Below, piece after piece: positions 43,885 through 52,778 of a stretch of DNA of 64,000 nt; the stretch's first letter is position 1; each line of letters opens with the position of its first letter. The notes below the pieces were generated by a model. That model did no database searches, was not told where the DNA came from, and worked only from the letters and a program-made list of their open reading frames with translations. Origin of the DNA: Pseudomonas sp. G2-4 (GTDB lineage: Bacteria > Pseudomonadota > Gammaproteobacteria > Pseudomonadales > Pseudomonadaceae); contig NZ_CP125957.1 in the NCBI RefSeq assembly GCF_030064125.1, forward strand, positions 2,418,001-2,482,000. Reading direction: 5' to 3'. The position numbers and the translations under genes were made by a program.

Positions 43885-44826
43885 ATGCGCAAAATACCGC
43901 CTCTGAATTCCGTGCGAGCGTTTGAGGCTGTAGCACGTCACCAGAGTTTTTCCTCCGCTGCGAACGAGCTCTCTGTAACGGTCGCCGCGGTCAGTCATCA
44001 AGTTCGGCAACTGGAAGACGGGCTGGGGCAAAAGCTCCTGGAAAGGGGCCGGACGGTGACCCTCACGCCTGCCGGCAAAGCGATCTATCCGCTGTTGCGA
44101 GACGGTTTTGACCAGATTGCCCAAGCGTTCGCCCTGTTAGGCGGGGCAAGGGAGGGTGATGCTGTCCAGGTTTCCACCACGCGGGCATTCGCGGAGCGAT
44201 GGCTCATGCCGCGCCTGGCGAAGTTCAACGAGATTTATCCGAACATCGTGGTGTCCATCCACGCCTCGGAGAAAGTGGTGGATCTGCGTTCAGACGCTGT
44301 CGATCTGGCGATTCGATATGGGCCGGTCGATGCCGATGTGCAGGGCCCCGTGCTGTTCGAGGACCGGTTCATCGCGGTCGCCGATAAGAGCATTTGCCCG
44401 GTCGACCGCAACGCAACGATCAGCGACTTTCATAATCGCCCGCTACTGGCGTTCAAATGGAAGAACCAGGCGCTCGAGGCGCCCTCATGGTCAGTCTGGC
44501 TGGCCGGGATGAAGCACGGCACGACCGGGGAGCTGCGCATCTCCTGGTACAGCGAGGAAACCCTCGCGCTGCATGCGCTGGAGCGGGGATTGGGGCCCTT
44601 GCTGTGCAGCGATGTGTTGATTGACGATGAGCTTCGCTCCGGGCGCATTCGTCGGGTAGAGGGCCCCACCTTGCCAGGTTTTACCTACCACCTGATCGAA
44701 GGCCACAGCGGTAGTCCACGGCGCAGCCTGTCATTGTTCAGGGAATGGCTTCTGGGCGAGGCCAGGTCCTTCAGGGGCAATGCCTTGAATGACCTGGCAG
44801 GACATCAACTGGCGCTCACGTCCTGA
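43885..44826 (+). CDS. LysR-family regulator, GcvA-like
   Basis: 313 residues from the ATG at 43885. The start MRKIPPLNSVRAFEAVARHQSF and FSSAANELSVTVAAVSHQVRQLEDGLG match the GcvA/AmpR branch. The C-terminal two-thirds form the effector domain (VSTTRAFAERWLMPRLAKF). It begins 88 bases after the DUF1989 gene and is convergent with the azoreductase gene (8 bases between stops). Its target may be either neighbour; the sequence does not decide. Confidence 0.9.
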   Translation: MRKIPPLNSVRAFEAVARHQSFSSAANELSVTVAAVSHQVRQLEDGLGQKLLERGRTVTLTPAGKAIYPLLRDGFDQIAQAFALLGGAREGDAVQVSTTRAFAERWLMPRLAKFNEIYPNIVVSIHASEKVVDLRSDAVDLAIRYGPVDADVQGPVLFEDRFIAVADKSICPVDRNATISDFHNRPLLAFKWKNQALEAPSWSVWLAGMKHGTTGELRISWYSEETLALHALERGLGPLLCSDVLIDDELRSGRIRRVEGPTLPGFTYHLIEGHSGSPRRSLSLFREWLLGEARSFRGNALNDLAGHQLALTS

Positions 44827-44834
44827 GGAGACAG

Positions 44835-45503
44835 TCAAGCCGGAGACAGCTGGCTTTGGCGTTCTTCAATCATTTGCCTGACCAGAACCGGAACGGCATC
44901 GAAAGCATTGGCGATGGAGGCTTCATGGCGAGCGTCGCCAAACTCCTGATAGTCGATGGAGATGACATGGGTTTCGTCCACGCCCAGATAGTGCGCACAG
45001 GTTTGTATGTGAGTGTCCAGGTGGTTCATGGTTTCACGAACGCCACCGGGACCGAATCCAAACTCACCCCGGGAAGACAGGATAACCAGCTTCTTGCCGC
45101 TCATGATGGGCTCCAGGGGGTAGTCGCCGCGCGCCAAGTCAAAGGTGAAGGTTTTTCCGATGCGAATCACTTTGTCAAACCAGGACTTGAGGGCGGCCGG
45201 CATGCCGTAGTTGTACATCGGGGTGCCGATCACGATGATGTCGGCGCGATCTATCTCATCGATCAGTTCATCCGAGAGGCGAATCTCCTCGCGCTTTTCC
45301 GGCGTCAGGTGCTCTTCTGGCGTAAAGACTGCGGCAATCCAGGCTTCTGTCACGAAGGGAGGCGGATTGTGTCCAACGTCACGGGCGATGATCTGGGCCT
45401 TGCTGTCGCGTTCAAGCCAGGCTTCGACAAATGCCTGGGACAATTTACGGCTCAGTGAGCGGTCGGATCGTGCGCTGGCATCGATGTGAAGAAGGGTGGT
45501 CAT
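44835..45503 (-). CDS. azoR: FMN-dependent NADH:quinone reductase/azoreductase
   Basis: 222 residues from the ATG at 45503 (AGGAAAC upstream); seven earlier codons have no site. Flavodoxin-like motifs: HIDASARSDRSLSRKLSQAF at the FMN phosphate loop, GTPMYNYGMPAALKSWFDKV and ILSSRGEFGFGPGGVRETMN, as in AzoR. These cytosolic dimers reduce quinones and azo compounds by two electrons. The gene is single, upstream of an AT-rich gap that carries a small inverted repeat (45524-45541) near its start, possibly a regulator site. Confidence 0.88.
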   Translation of the reverse strand: MTTLLHIDASARSDRSLSRKLSQAFVEAWLERDSKAQIIARDVGHNPPPFVTEAWIAAVFTPEEHLTPEKREEIRLSDELIDEIDRADIIVIGTPMYNYGMPAALKSWFDKVIRIGKTFTFDLARGDYPLEPIMSGKKLVILSSRGEFGFGPGGVRETMNHLDTHIQTCAHYLGVDETHVISIDYQEFGDARHEASIANAFDAVPVLVRQMIEERQSQLSPA

Positions 45504-45836
45504 TTCATGTTTCCTGTTCATTCTGAAGTGGAATTACTTCAGCGACTGGAACAAGTTGGCCATGCCCCTCAGGTGTTCGGCTATTGACATTTATTTGAGT
45601 GCCGTTAAGTAAAACTCAATAAGCGATTTTTCTTTGTTGGGCGATCTGGACATCTCTTTGGTTTTCGGTGCGGGCGTGGATGTTTCATGTTCGGTTTGTT
45701 TGTGCAATTGAGAAGAACTTAATGCGGGCATTTTTCTAAAGGTCGGTTTAGTTATTATCAATTACCTAAACATGCAGACCTCGCTTTAATGGCTCGGGGC
45801 GATTCACGTGGTCGCCGGTCAGCGAGGAAAACAATA
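45504..45836. other. AT-rich divergent promoter region
   Basis: 333 bases, noticeably AT-richer than the flanking genes. It separates the minus-strand azoreductase from the plus-strand NCS1 permease. TGAAGT-GGAATT-ACTTCA at 45524-45541 is an 18-bp inverted repeat next to the azoreductase start. GAGGA at 45824-45828 is the permease ribosome-binding site. I see no small gene. Confidence 0.5.
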
Positions 45837-47267
45837 ATGTCAACGCGTCGCGAATCAGAAAATAGCTTAATGAATGAGGCCAATTATGATGCGCTGGGCC
45901 TCGAGCCCGTGCCCGATTGCCAGCGTACTTCTACACCGTTAGACCAGTTCTGGATCTGGGCGGGGGCGAATGTGGCTCCGATCAACTGGGTGTTGGGTGC
46001 CATCGGTATCCAGCTGGGGTTGAGCCTGATTGAGACCCTGCTGGTGATCGTCGTCGGCAATCTGTTGGGCGCGGCCTTGTTCGGCGGCATCTGCATCATG
46101 GGTCACCGCACGGGGGTGCCGCAAATGGTGCTTTCCCGGCTGGCGTTCGGTCGACGCGGTGCCTACCTGCCCACCCTCATGCAGGTACTGATGCCGATGG
46201 GATGGGTCGCCACCAACACCTGGGTAGTGCTTGATTTGGCGGTGGCCGCCCTGGAAAGAGTCGGCATCAATGGTGGCATGGAGCTCAAGTACGCGATTGC
46301 CTTGGTCGTCATGGTTCTTCAGGTCGGTATCGCGGCCTGGGGCTTCAATGCCATCAAGTGTTTTGAACGCTACACCATGCCGGTGATTCTCCTGATCATG
46401 GTGGTGATGACCGGATTGGCCTTCACCCATGTGGATATCCAGTGGCAGACTTCCACGGTCGTGGGCATTGGCAAGCTGTCTGCCATGAGTAGCCTCATGA
46501 CGGCGATCGGGATCGGCTGGGGGATTTCTTGGCTGGTATACGCCTCGGACTACACCCGTTTCACCCAGACCAAATTGTCCGATGGCCAGGTGTTCCGGTC
46601 GACGTTTCTCGGCATGTTCCTGCCTACCGTATGGCTGGCCTTTCTTGGCGCGGCGATTGCGTCTGCGGGTGCCGGCTCGGATCCAGCGCAACTGATCATT
46701 GCCGTCTTCGGCACGATGGCGTTGCCGGTACTCCTTGTACTGTTACATGGCCCGGTGGCCACCAACATCGTGGTCATTTACTCGGCCGCATTGGCAACGT
46801 TGTCCCTGGATCTACGAGTGCCACGCTGGGCGGTATCGACGATCTCAGGCGTGGTGGCGCTGTTCATCCTTTATCTGTTCCTGCAATCGGGCGAGTTTGT
46901 GCATGCCTTCGAAAACCTGATGGTGTTTTTCGTGGTGTGGATCAGTCCTTGGGCGGGCATCACGCTGGTCGATTTTTTCCTGATTCGCCGGGGACAGGTC
47001 GATCTGAAGTCGCTTTATTGTCATCACCTGGAAAGTGCCTGCACTGACGTGAACTGGAAAGGCGTATTTGCACTTTCAGCCGGCGTGCTCGCGGCGTGGT
47101 TATTTCAAGTGGGCACCATTAAGTCGCTTCAAGGCCCTCTTGCCATGGCATTGGGAGGTATTGATTTTTCTTGGCTGGCAGGGTTTGGCGTGGGCGGCGG
47201 TATGTATTACGTATTGCACCGTTCGCGACGAATAGAAGTTGCTCACTCGTCGGTGATGGCTAAGTAA
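45837..47267 (+). CDS. NCS1-family nucleobase/cation symporter
   Basis: 476 residues from the ATG at 45837, with GAGGA 8 bases upstream. About 12 membrane helices. NCS1 landmarks: DQFWIWAGANVAPINWVLGA in helix 1, GHRTGVPQMVLSRLAFGRRG in helices 2-3 and YASDYTRFT in the helix 6 region. Such permeases import cytosine, purines, allantoin, hydantoins or related heterocycles with Na+ or H+. The following genes encode a VOC protein and a creatininase, so creatinine or a similar cyclic amidine/ureide is a reasonable guess for the substrate. Confidence 0.9.
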   Translation: MSTRRESENSLMNEANYDALGLEPVPDCQRTSTPLDQFWIWAGANVAPINWVLGAIGIQLGLSLIETLLVIVVGNLLGAALFGGICIMGHRTGVPQMVLSRLAFGRRGAYLPTLMQVLMPMGWVATNTWVVLDLAVAALERVGINGGMELKYAIALVVMVLQVGIAAWGFNAIKCFERYTMPVILLIMVVMTGLAFTHVDIQWQTSTVVGIGKLSAMSSLMTAIGIGWGISWLVYASDYTRFTQTKLSDGQVFRSTFLGMFLPTVWLAFLGAAIASAGAGSDPAQLIIAVFGTMALPVLLVLLHGPVATNIVVIYSAALATLSLDLRVPRWAVSTISGVVALFILYLFLQSGEFVHAFENLMVFFVVWISPWAGITLVDFFLIRRGQVDLKSLYCHHLESACTDVNWKGVFALSAGVLAAWLFQVGTIKSLQGPLAMALGGIDFSWLAGFGVGGGMYYVLHRSRRIEVAHSSVMAK

Positions 47268-47313
47268 ACGTTAGTGCTGTGAAACGATTCAATCATTAAA
47301 GAGGTTATTGCAA

Positions 47314-47865
47314 ATGTCTCATCTTGAACAAACCAATGTGCTGGCTGCGTTGAATGCCGGCGCCGAGATCGATGCGTTCCTGGGTAATGTCGTGGAGATT
47401 GCGATTGTGACCCGCGACCACAAGCGCACCATGGATGGCTTGCTCAAGCTGGGGATCGGCCCGTGGCGGGTGTACACCTTCAGCCCGGAAAACACCCAGG
47501 ACCAGACTTACCACGGTGAACCGGCCGAGTTTGTGCTGAAAGTCTGTTTCGCCCAATCCGGAAACATGATCTGGGAGTTGATGGAGCCGGTGTCCGGCCC
47601 GACGATTTTCGCCGACTTTCTGGACAAGCATGGCGAAGGCATCCAGCACGTTGCGTATGACTGCAACAACATCCCGTTTGAAGACCGTATCGCTGAACTG
47701 CAGCGCCGGGGCTTCAAGTGCGTGCAGTCCGGTTCCTGGATGGGCGTGAATCATTTCGCGTTCTTCGGCACCGAGGCCGATACCACCACGGTATTTGAGA
47801 CCTATGCCTTTCCTGGCGATTGGGACTATCCCGAGCCTGAGTCCTGGTATCCGCCCCGGGCATAA
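47314..47865 (+). CDS. VOC-fold protein, methylmalonyl-CoA epimerase-like
   Basis: 183 residues from the ATG at 47314 (AAAGAGG upstream). VOC pattern: VEIAIVTRDHKRTMDGLLKLGIGPW at the start of module one, and GEGIQHVAYDCNNIPFED in module two, ending FETYAFPGDW. His101 or its neighbour (IQHVAYD) and the Glu in VFETYAF are probable metal ligands. The substrate is unknown. Its place between a NCS1 permease and a creatininase suggests it processes an intermediate of the same compound. Confidence 0.82.
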   Translation: MSHLEQTNVLAALNAGAEIDAFLGNVVEIAIVTRDHKRTMDGLLKLGIGPWRVYTFSPENTQDQTYHGEPAEFVLKVCFAQSGNMIWELMEPVSGPTIFADFLDKHGEGIQHVAYDCNNIPFEDRIAELQRRGFKCVQSGSWMGVNHFAFFGTEADTTTVFETYAFPGDWDYPEPESWYPPRA

Positions 47866-47955
47866 ACTCCCGCGGCATCACAGGCATCGTCCGGGCGCTG
47901 ACCGCAGGTCACACGCCCGGGCTTCGCTGCTCGGAAAGACACCAGGAGTACAGCC

Positions 47956-48732
47956 ATGAACAATGTCCGGATGGATAACATCAGTTGGGTCGACTATGAG
48001 CACCGAGTGCATTCAGGGGCAGTGGTCTTGCTGCCCATCGGAGCAACTGAGCAGCACGGGCCTCACTTGCCTCTGGGCACCGACGCCTTGCTGGCCAGCG
48101 CAATCAGTGAAGAGGTGGCCAGGGAAATCGACGGCGTCGTAGCTCCGGCCTTGTCCTACGGCTACAAATCCCAGCCCAAGTGTGGAGGAGGGCAGCACTT
48201 CTGCGGAACAACCAGCGTGGATGGGGCGACCTTGATTGCCATGGTCCGGGATGCCGTACGTGAGTTTCATCGCCATGGCGTGAAGCGCCTGGTCCTGGTG
48301 ATCGGCCACTACGAGAACCAGTGGTTCGTGACCGAAGGCATCGAGCTGGCGATGCGCGATATCGGCCCGGATGCCGGACTGGAAGTCATGCGCCTCGAGC
48401 ACTGGGAGTTCGTGACGTCACAAACCCTCGACAAGACTTTCCCGAACGGCTTTCCGGGCATCGCACTGGAACACGCGGCAGTTATCGAAACGTCGATGAT
48501 GCTGCATTACCACCCGGGGATGGTGCACTTGGACAAGATTCCTGATCATGGGCCGGCTGAGTTTCCGGTTTACGATATGTTCCCGACACGTACCGAATGG
48601 GTGCCAGCCAGTGGTGTGTTGTCATCTGCGATGGGGTCCAGCGCTGACAAGGGGAGGTTGTTGGTGGCCGATGTCACCCGTGGCATCGTCCAGGCGGTCC
48701 GATCAGAGTTCAGGTTGGCCGCCATGCCTTGA
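47956..48732 (+). CDS. crnA: Creatininase-family amidohydrolase
   Basis: 258 residues, almost the length of P. putida creatininase (260). Metal-ligand residues line up at a constant offset of two: Glu32, His34 and Asp43 in GATEQHGPHLPLGTD, then His118 and Glu120 in IGHYENQWF. The creatininase-specific stretch YGYKSQPKCGGGQHFCGTTS is intact. Creatininase interconverts creatinine and creatine with Mn/Zn. The NCS1 permease and a VOC gene lie just upstream. No creatinase or sarcosine oxidase is nearby, so another cyclic amide substrate remains possible. Confidence 0.85.
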   Translation: MNNVRMDNISWVDYEHRVHSGAVVLLPIGATEQHGPHLPLGTDALLASAISEEVAREIDGVVAPALSYGYKSQPKCGGGQHFCGTTSVDGATLIAMVRDAVREFHRHGVKRLVLVIGHYENQWFVTEGIELAMRDIGPDAGLEVMRLEHWEFVTSQTLDKTFPNGFPGIALEHAAVIETSMMLHYHPGMVHLDKIPDHGPAEFPVYDMFPTRTEWVPASGVLSSAMGSSADKGRLLVADVTRGIVQAVRSEFRLAAMP

Positions 48733-48904
48733 GATGTGCGCATTTGCAAACCGAAGCCGGCGGCAAGGTTACTTGGAACAATGTCGCTATGTTCTCGTTA
48801 CGCTGCATTGAATAGCGGGGCTGATGTCATCCGGCGGCCTGGAGGCGCCATCAACCCTAGCCGCTGCTCAGTGTCGAGACTTTCACAAAAGTTGCGATTA
48901 CCAT

Positions 48905-49504
48905 TCAGTCGAACTTGACCAAATCCTTGAAGATCAACTGACCCCAGCTCTTTCCGCGCGCCTGCACAAGCAGTCCACCGTCCGAAAGCCCGCCAAGTGT
49001 GATCGGCGCGAAACCGAGTTTTTCAGCAAGTACACCAATCTCCGCTGCCGCGCCGTCATCGTCGCTCGCCAGGAACACAACTCTCCTGCCACCCTGTACG
49101 GCCGGGCCCTGGTCAAGAACGGTAGCGACCAAATGGTTGAAGCCCTTAACCAGTCTAGCGCCAGTGAAAGCCTGTGCGACGACCCTGGAGGACGGCTGGC
49201 CTCCCAGTTCCTCGGGGGATACGCCGTAGGCATTGGTGACATCGACGATGGTCTTCCCCTGCCAGGTGGGCAGCGCCTTCGCGACATCCGCGTGCGACTC
49301 GAAACGGACGGCCAAAAAGACGATGTCCGCCTTGACGGCTTCCGCCAGCTTTTTGGGAATAATCGTAGGTCCGATCGCGGCCGCAGCGGATGCAAAGCTT
49401 TCCGGGTCACGAGTGGTTGCAACGGATACTTCAATACCGCTTCGGGCAAACGCCTTGGCAAGCGCCTGGCCGATGTTGCCGAAGCCAATAATTGCGTAGC
49501 TCAT
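48905..49504 (-). CDS. NADPH-binding reductase of the NpdG/F420-oxidoreductase-like family
   Basis: 199 residues. Rossmann start MSYAIIGFGNIGQALAKAFA, then ATTRDPESF, DIVFLAVRFESHADVAKALP and DVTNAYGV. This resembles the ProC-like NADP oxidoreductases related to F420-dependent enzymes, though many bacterial members do not use F420. AAAGGAACC precedes the ATG. It lies in a minus-strand pair with a SDR gene and an HxlR regulator facing the other way. The substrate is unknown. Confidence 0.82.
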   Translation of the reverse strand: MSYAIIGFGNIGQALAKAFARSGIEVSVATTRDPESFASAAAAIGPTIIPKKLAEAVKADIVFLAVRFESHADVAKALPTWQGKTIVDVTNAYGVSPEELGGQPSSRVVAQAFTGARLVKGFNHLVATVLDQGPAVQGGRRVVFLASDDDGAAAEIGVLAEKLGFAPITLGGLSDGGLLVQARGKSWGQLIFKDLVKFD

Positions 49505-49576
49505 ATAGGTTCCTTTGGTTGACCACGCCTTGGGGGCTCCGAGTATCGAACGGAGCGACCGGGCGGGCGTAGTGCG

Positions 49577-50311
49577 TCAGATTTGCGCCAGGCCGCCGTC
49601 GGCGGCGACCTCGCTGGCGGTCATGAAGCTGCTGTCCTGCGACGCGAGAAACGCCGCCACCGCGCCGATCTCCGCCGGGTCAGCCATGCGCTGGAGCGGG
49701 TTCATCGAGGCGAAGACCTTCATGCCTTCCTCGCCTAGCGCAGCCTTTGCGAGTTCGGTTGCCGTCGGCCCGGGCGACAGCACGTTGACCCGGATGCCGC
49801 TACCTTTCAGGTCCTGCGCCCAGGTCCGCGCGAGGTTGCGCACGGCCGCCTTGCTCGCGCTGTAGACGCTGAATGCCGGGGCCCCCGTGGTGCCGGCGCT
49901 CGATCCGGTCAGAATGATCGAACCACCCTGGCCCATCAGCGGCAGTGCCTTCTGAACCGTGAAAATCGTACCCTTCACATTGGTGTCGAAGGTTGCGTCA
50001 ATGTGCTCGGCGGAGATCTCGCCGAGCGCGAGCGGGCTTCCCGCCCCGGCGTTGGCGAAGACGATGTCGAGGGTTCCGCGCTCGGCCTTCACCGCCGCGT
50101 AGAGTCGGTCGAGGTCGGCGAGATCGGATACTGAGCCCCTCACCGCGCGGGCATTGGGCCCGAGGTCGGCCACAGCGGCGTCGAGCGTTTCCTGCCGGCG
50201 TCCGAAGATGAAGACGAAGGCGCCTTCCTCAATGAAGCGCTTTGCTGCGGCGAGGCCGATTCCAGTAGCGCCGCCGGTAATCACTGCGGTCTTTCCATTC
50301 AGTCTGGTCAT
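49577..50311 (-). CDS. Classical SDR oxidoreductase
   Basis: 244 residues, starting at 50311 (MTRLNGKTAVITGG). The GGATGIG cofactor motif, NAGAGSP, Ser in ILTGSSAGTTGAP and YSASK are all present, so this is an active-type SDR. The ATG at 50320 is also possible but sits only two bases after GAGG. It is divergent from an HxlR regulator and 72 bases upstream of the reductase gene on its own strand. Quinone or aldehyde detoxification is plausible given that HxlR proteins often sense such compounds. Confidence 0.88.
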   Translation of the reverse strand: MTRLNGKTAVITGGATGIGLAAAKRFIEEGAFVFIFGRRQETLDAAVADLGPNARAVRGSVSDLADLDRLYAAVKAERGTLDIVFANAGAGSPLALGEISAEHIDATFDTNVKGTIFTVQKALPLMGQGGSIILTGSSAGTTGAPAFSVYSASKAAVRNLARTWAQDLKGSGIRVNVLSPGPTATELAKAALGEEGMKVFASMNPLQRMADPAEIGAVAAFLASQDSSFMTASEVAADGGLAQI

Positions 50312-50401
50312 GATGTGCATTTCCTCTAGTGCTGAGTGCAAACAGGGAATCGCTTGCTTGAGGACCACTATGCAGACCTGATAACCTGAGGACAAGTATG
50401 C

Positions 50402-50411
50402 ACCTTTAGGT
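50402..50411. promoter_or_regulatory. Candidate HxlR operator
   Basis: ACCTTTAGGT, a small inverted repeat between the divergent SDR and HxlR genes and close to the HxlR start codon. A longer, imperfect TGATA...TATCA symmetry surrounds it (50379-50419). The evidence is weak; position is the main argument. Confidence 0.35.
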
Positions 50412-50420
50412 AAGTATCAA

Positions 50421-50792
50421 ATGACCACACCTATTCAAACCTGCGGTACCGGCGGTTTTTCCTGCGGACTCGACGCCACGCTCCGTATCATTTCGGGCAA
50501 GTGGAAACCGCTGGTCCTGTTTTTTCTGCGTGACGGTCCGAAGCGCTACGGTGAACTCAAGCGCTTGGTCCAGGGCGTCAGTGACAAGGTGCTGATCCAG
50601 GCATTGAAGGACCTGGAGGCCGATCACGTGCTGGCGCGGACCGACTACAAGGAGGTGCCGCCACGCGTCGACTACACCCTGACGCCGCTCGGTCTTAGCT
50701 TGGCTGAAGCGATTGTCCCGCTGTGCACTTGGGGAACCGAGCATATGGCGGAAATGGCTGGCATCTTCGCCAAGCGCGAAATTTTGCCCTAG
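50421..50792 (+). CDS. HxlR-family transcriptional regulator
   Basis: 123 residues of the MarR-like winged-helix HxlR family: CGLDATLRIISGKWKPLVLFFL, GPKRYGELKRLVQGVSDKVL and RVDYTLTPLGLSLAEAIVPLC. Three Cys residues (8, 15 and 102) could sense electrophiles or redox state, as in YodB/QorR relatives. It is divergent from a SDR gene and probably represses it. A compact palindrome lies in the promoter gap. Confidence 0.9.
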   Translation: MTTPIQTCGTGGFSCGLDATLRIISGKWKPLVLFFLRDGPKRYGELKRLVQGVSDKVLIQALKDLEADHVLARTDYKEVPPRVDYTLTPLGLSLAEAIVPLCTWGTEHMAEMAGIFAKREILP

Positions 50793-50845
50793 CAGGTGGC
50801 GAATGTTCTCCGGCGAATCGATGCCCGAGAACCGTGAGCGATCTT

Positions 50846-51721
50846 CTATCCCCTTAGCACCAGGGACATGTCCGGGTATTGAGCGCAAATGAAATCGACG
50901 AATGCGCGAACCTTCGGAGCAGCCAGGCGCCTGGAGGTGTGCAGGACCCAGAGCTGGGGTTCTACACCCGATACCGTGCCCCATTGGACCAACTCGCCAC
51001 GGGCGAGCTGGTTCCAAGCAATGGATTGCGGAATAAGGGCAATACCACCACCGGCGACAGCCGCATCGCGGACCATTAGTAGCGAAGAGAACCGCAGCTT
51101 GGGGATCGGCTCCAGGACCAACTGCCCTCCATCGAGACTCCACTGGGTGGGCTGGAACGTCGACGTCACGACACCGGGAACGGCTCTGATCGCGCCGGGC
51201 ATGGGCTTGGATACTTCGGGTGCAGCCACGACGACCAGCCTGTCCTTGGCGAAACATCGGCCAACCAGATTGCTGTCCGGGCTCGGGTTGATCCGGATAG
51301 CGACGTCAAATTGTTCCTCTACGAGGTCCACCATGCGGTCTTCCGCCACGACTTCAATTTCGACCTCCGGATAGGCGGCACAGAATTCGGCCCCGATTCG
51401 GCCCATCGCTAGCTGGGAGAACAGGACCGGGGCAGCGACTCGCAAGCGTCCGCGCGGTGTCGAAACACCCTCGCGGGCCGCCGTCATGGCTTCGGTGACT
51501 TCACTCAGCGGACCTTCAGTTCGAGCCATCAGCCTCTCGCCGGCTTCAGTGAGTTTCAGGCCGCGCGCGCTGCGTTCGATCAGCCTCACGCCCAGTTGTT
51601 CTTCAAGATCGGAAATTCGCCGCGACAAGGTGGCTTTGGAAATGCCACTCGCACGGCTTGCCTTCCCCAGCCCCTCATTCGTTGCGACGAGGATGAAGTC
51701 GATCAGGGCGTTCAGGTTCAT
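50846..51721 (-). CDS. LysR-family transcriptional regulator
   Basis: 291 residues from the ATG at 51721 (MNLNALIDFILVATN). HTH: GLGKASRASGISKATLSRRISDLEEQLG and LIERSARGLKLTEAGERL. The co-inducer domain follows. It is divergent from the NmrA-like gene and likely controls it; the 136-base gap between them holds both promoters. Related regulators beside NmrA or NAD(P)H-quinone reductases answer to redox-active compounds. Confidence 0.9.
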   Translation of the reverse strand: MNLNALIDFILVATNEGLGKASRASGISKATLSRRISDLEEQLGVRLIERSARGLKLTEAGERLMARTEGPLSEVTEAMTAAREGVSTPRGRLRVAAPVLFSQLAMGRIGAEFCAAYPEVEIEVVAEDRMVDLVEEQFDVAIRINPSPDSNLVGRCFAKDRLVVVAAPEVSKPMPGAIRAVPGVVTSTFQPTQWSLDGGQLVLEPIPKLRFSSLLMVRDAAVAGGGIALIPQSIAWNQLARGELVQWGTVSGVEPQLWVLHTSRRLAAPKVRAFVDFICAQYPDMSLVLRG

Positions 51722-51857
51722 GATGTTCCATTTTTGAAACGAGGTGTCTGGATTTTGTGGTCTTTGTTTTGTATGTGCAACGGAATACTTTCTCTTCATC
51801 GAAAGCCGATTGCCGACTTTCTTGCTGACCCATACATCCAATGCAGGAGATTCAAAA

Positions 51858-52727
51858 ATGAGCATTCTCGTGATCGGTGCCACGGGCACCATTGGTTCAC
51901 TCATCACCCAAGGCCTTGCCGACGCAGGCGTCGAGGTCAAGGCCCTCGTGCGTCAACCGGGTAAGCGGGCCTTCCCGGCGGGCGTCACAGAGGTTGTCGC
52001 AGACCTCACCGATGTACCTTCAATGCGCGCCGCACTGGCGTCGGTGCGTACGCTGTTCCTGCTCAACGCCGTGGTGCCCGATGAGGTCACGCAAGCCCTC
52101 ATCACGCTGAACCTCGCTCGTGAGGCTGGCATCGAGCGCATCGTCTATTTGTCGGTGATCCATGCCGACAAGTTCACCCATGTTCCGCACTTCACTGGCA
52201 AGCATACGGTCGAGCGCATGATCGAGAGTCTTGATATGCCGGCAACCATCCTGCGCCCGGCCTACTTCATGCAAAACGAACGCATGGTCCAGCAGACGAT
52301 CCAGGACTACTCGGTTTACCCAATGCCGATCGGCTCGGCGGGGACCTCGATGATAGATGCGCGCGACATCGCCGAGGTGGCCGTTGCAGAGTTGCTGCGA
52401 CGCGACAAGGCAGCTTCTGCGCTGGATCGTGTAACGCTGGAGTTGGTCGGGCCGCAAGCTCTTACCGGGGCTTCCGTTGCAAAGATCTGGGGCGCCGCAC
52501 TGGGGCGTGAGATCGCCTACGGGGGTGACGATGTAGCGGCCTTCGAAGGACAACTGGCCGCATACGCCCCCGCCTGGTTGGCCTACGACATGCGCCTGAT
52601 GATGGCGGGTATCCAGGCGTTCGGCATGCAAGCCGCTGAAGGAACAGTGGATCGGCTGGAAGCCATCATTGGGCACCCGCTGCGCACCTACGAAGACTTT
52701 GTCCAGCAAGCCATTGCCGGGGCTTGA
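51858..52727 (+). CDS. NmrA-like NAD(P)-binding protein
   Basis: 289 residues from the ATG at 51858 (CAGGAGA upstream). The cofactor motif is VIGATGTIGSLITQGL, followed by VKALVRQPGKRAF and LFLLNAVVPDE. The protein belongs to atypical SDRs of the NmrA/QOR2 type, with DARDIAEVAVAELL in the C-terminal half. Members act as quinone reductases or as redox sensors without catalysis. The LysR gene next door is its probable regulator. No specific substrate can be given. Confidence 0.88.
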   Translation: MSILVIGATGTIGSLITQGLADAGVEVKALVRQPGKRAFPAGVTEVVADLTDVPSMRAALASVRTLFLLNAVVPDEVTQALITLNLAREAGIERIVYLSVIHADKFTHVPHFTGKHTVERMIESLDMPATILRPAYFMQNERMVQQTIQDYSVYPMPIGSAGTSMIDARDIAEVAVAELLRRDKAASALDRVTLELVGPQALTGASVAKIWGAALGREIAYGGDDVAAFEGQLAAYAPAWLAYDMRLMMAGIQAFGMQAAEGTVDRLEAIIGHPLRTYEDFVQQAIAGA

Positions 52728-52778
52728 ACAGTGAGGGAAAGGACGCCGGCAACTGGGAGGGTTGCCGGCTTGCAAAAA

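Noticed and set aside
50406-51257. Minus-strand frame of 283 codons overlapping the HxlR and LysR genes
   Set aside because: Shadow frame with Arg-rich, domain-less product; both overlapped genes have clear HTH motifs.
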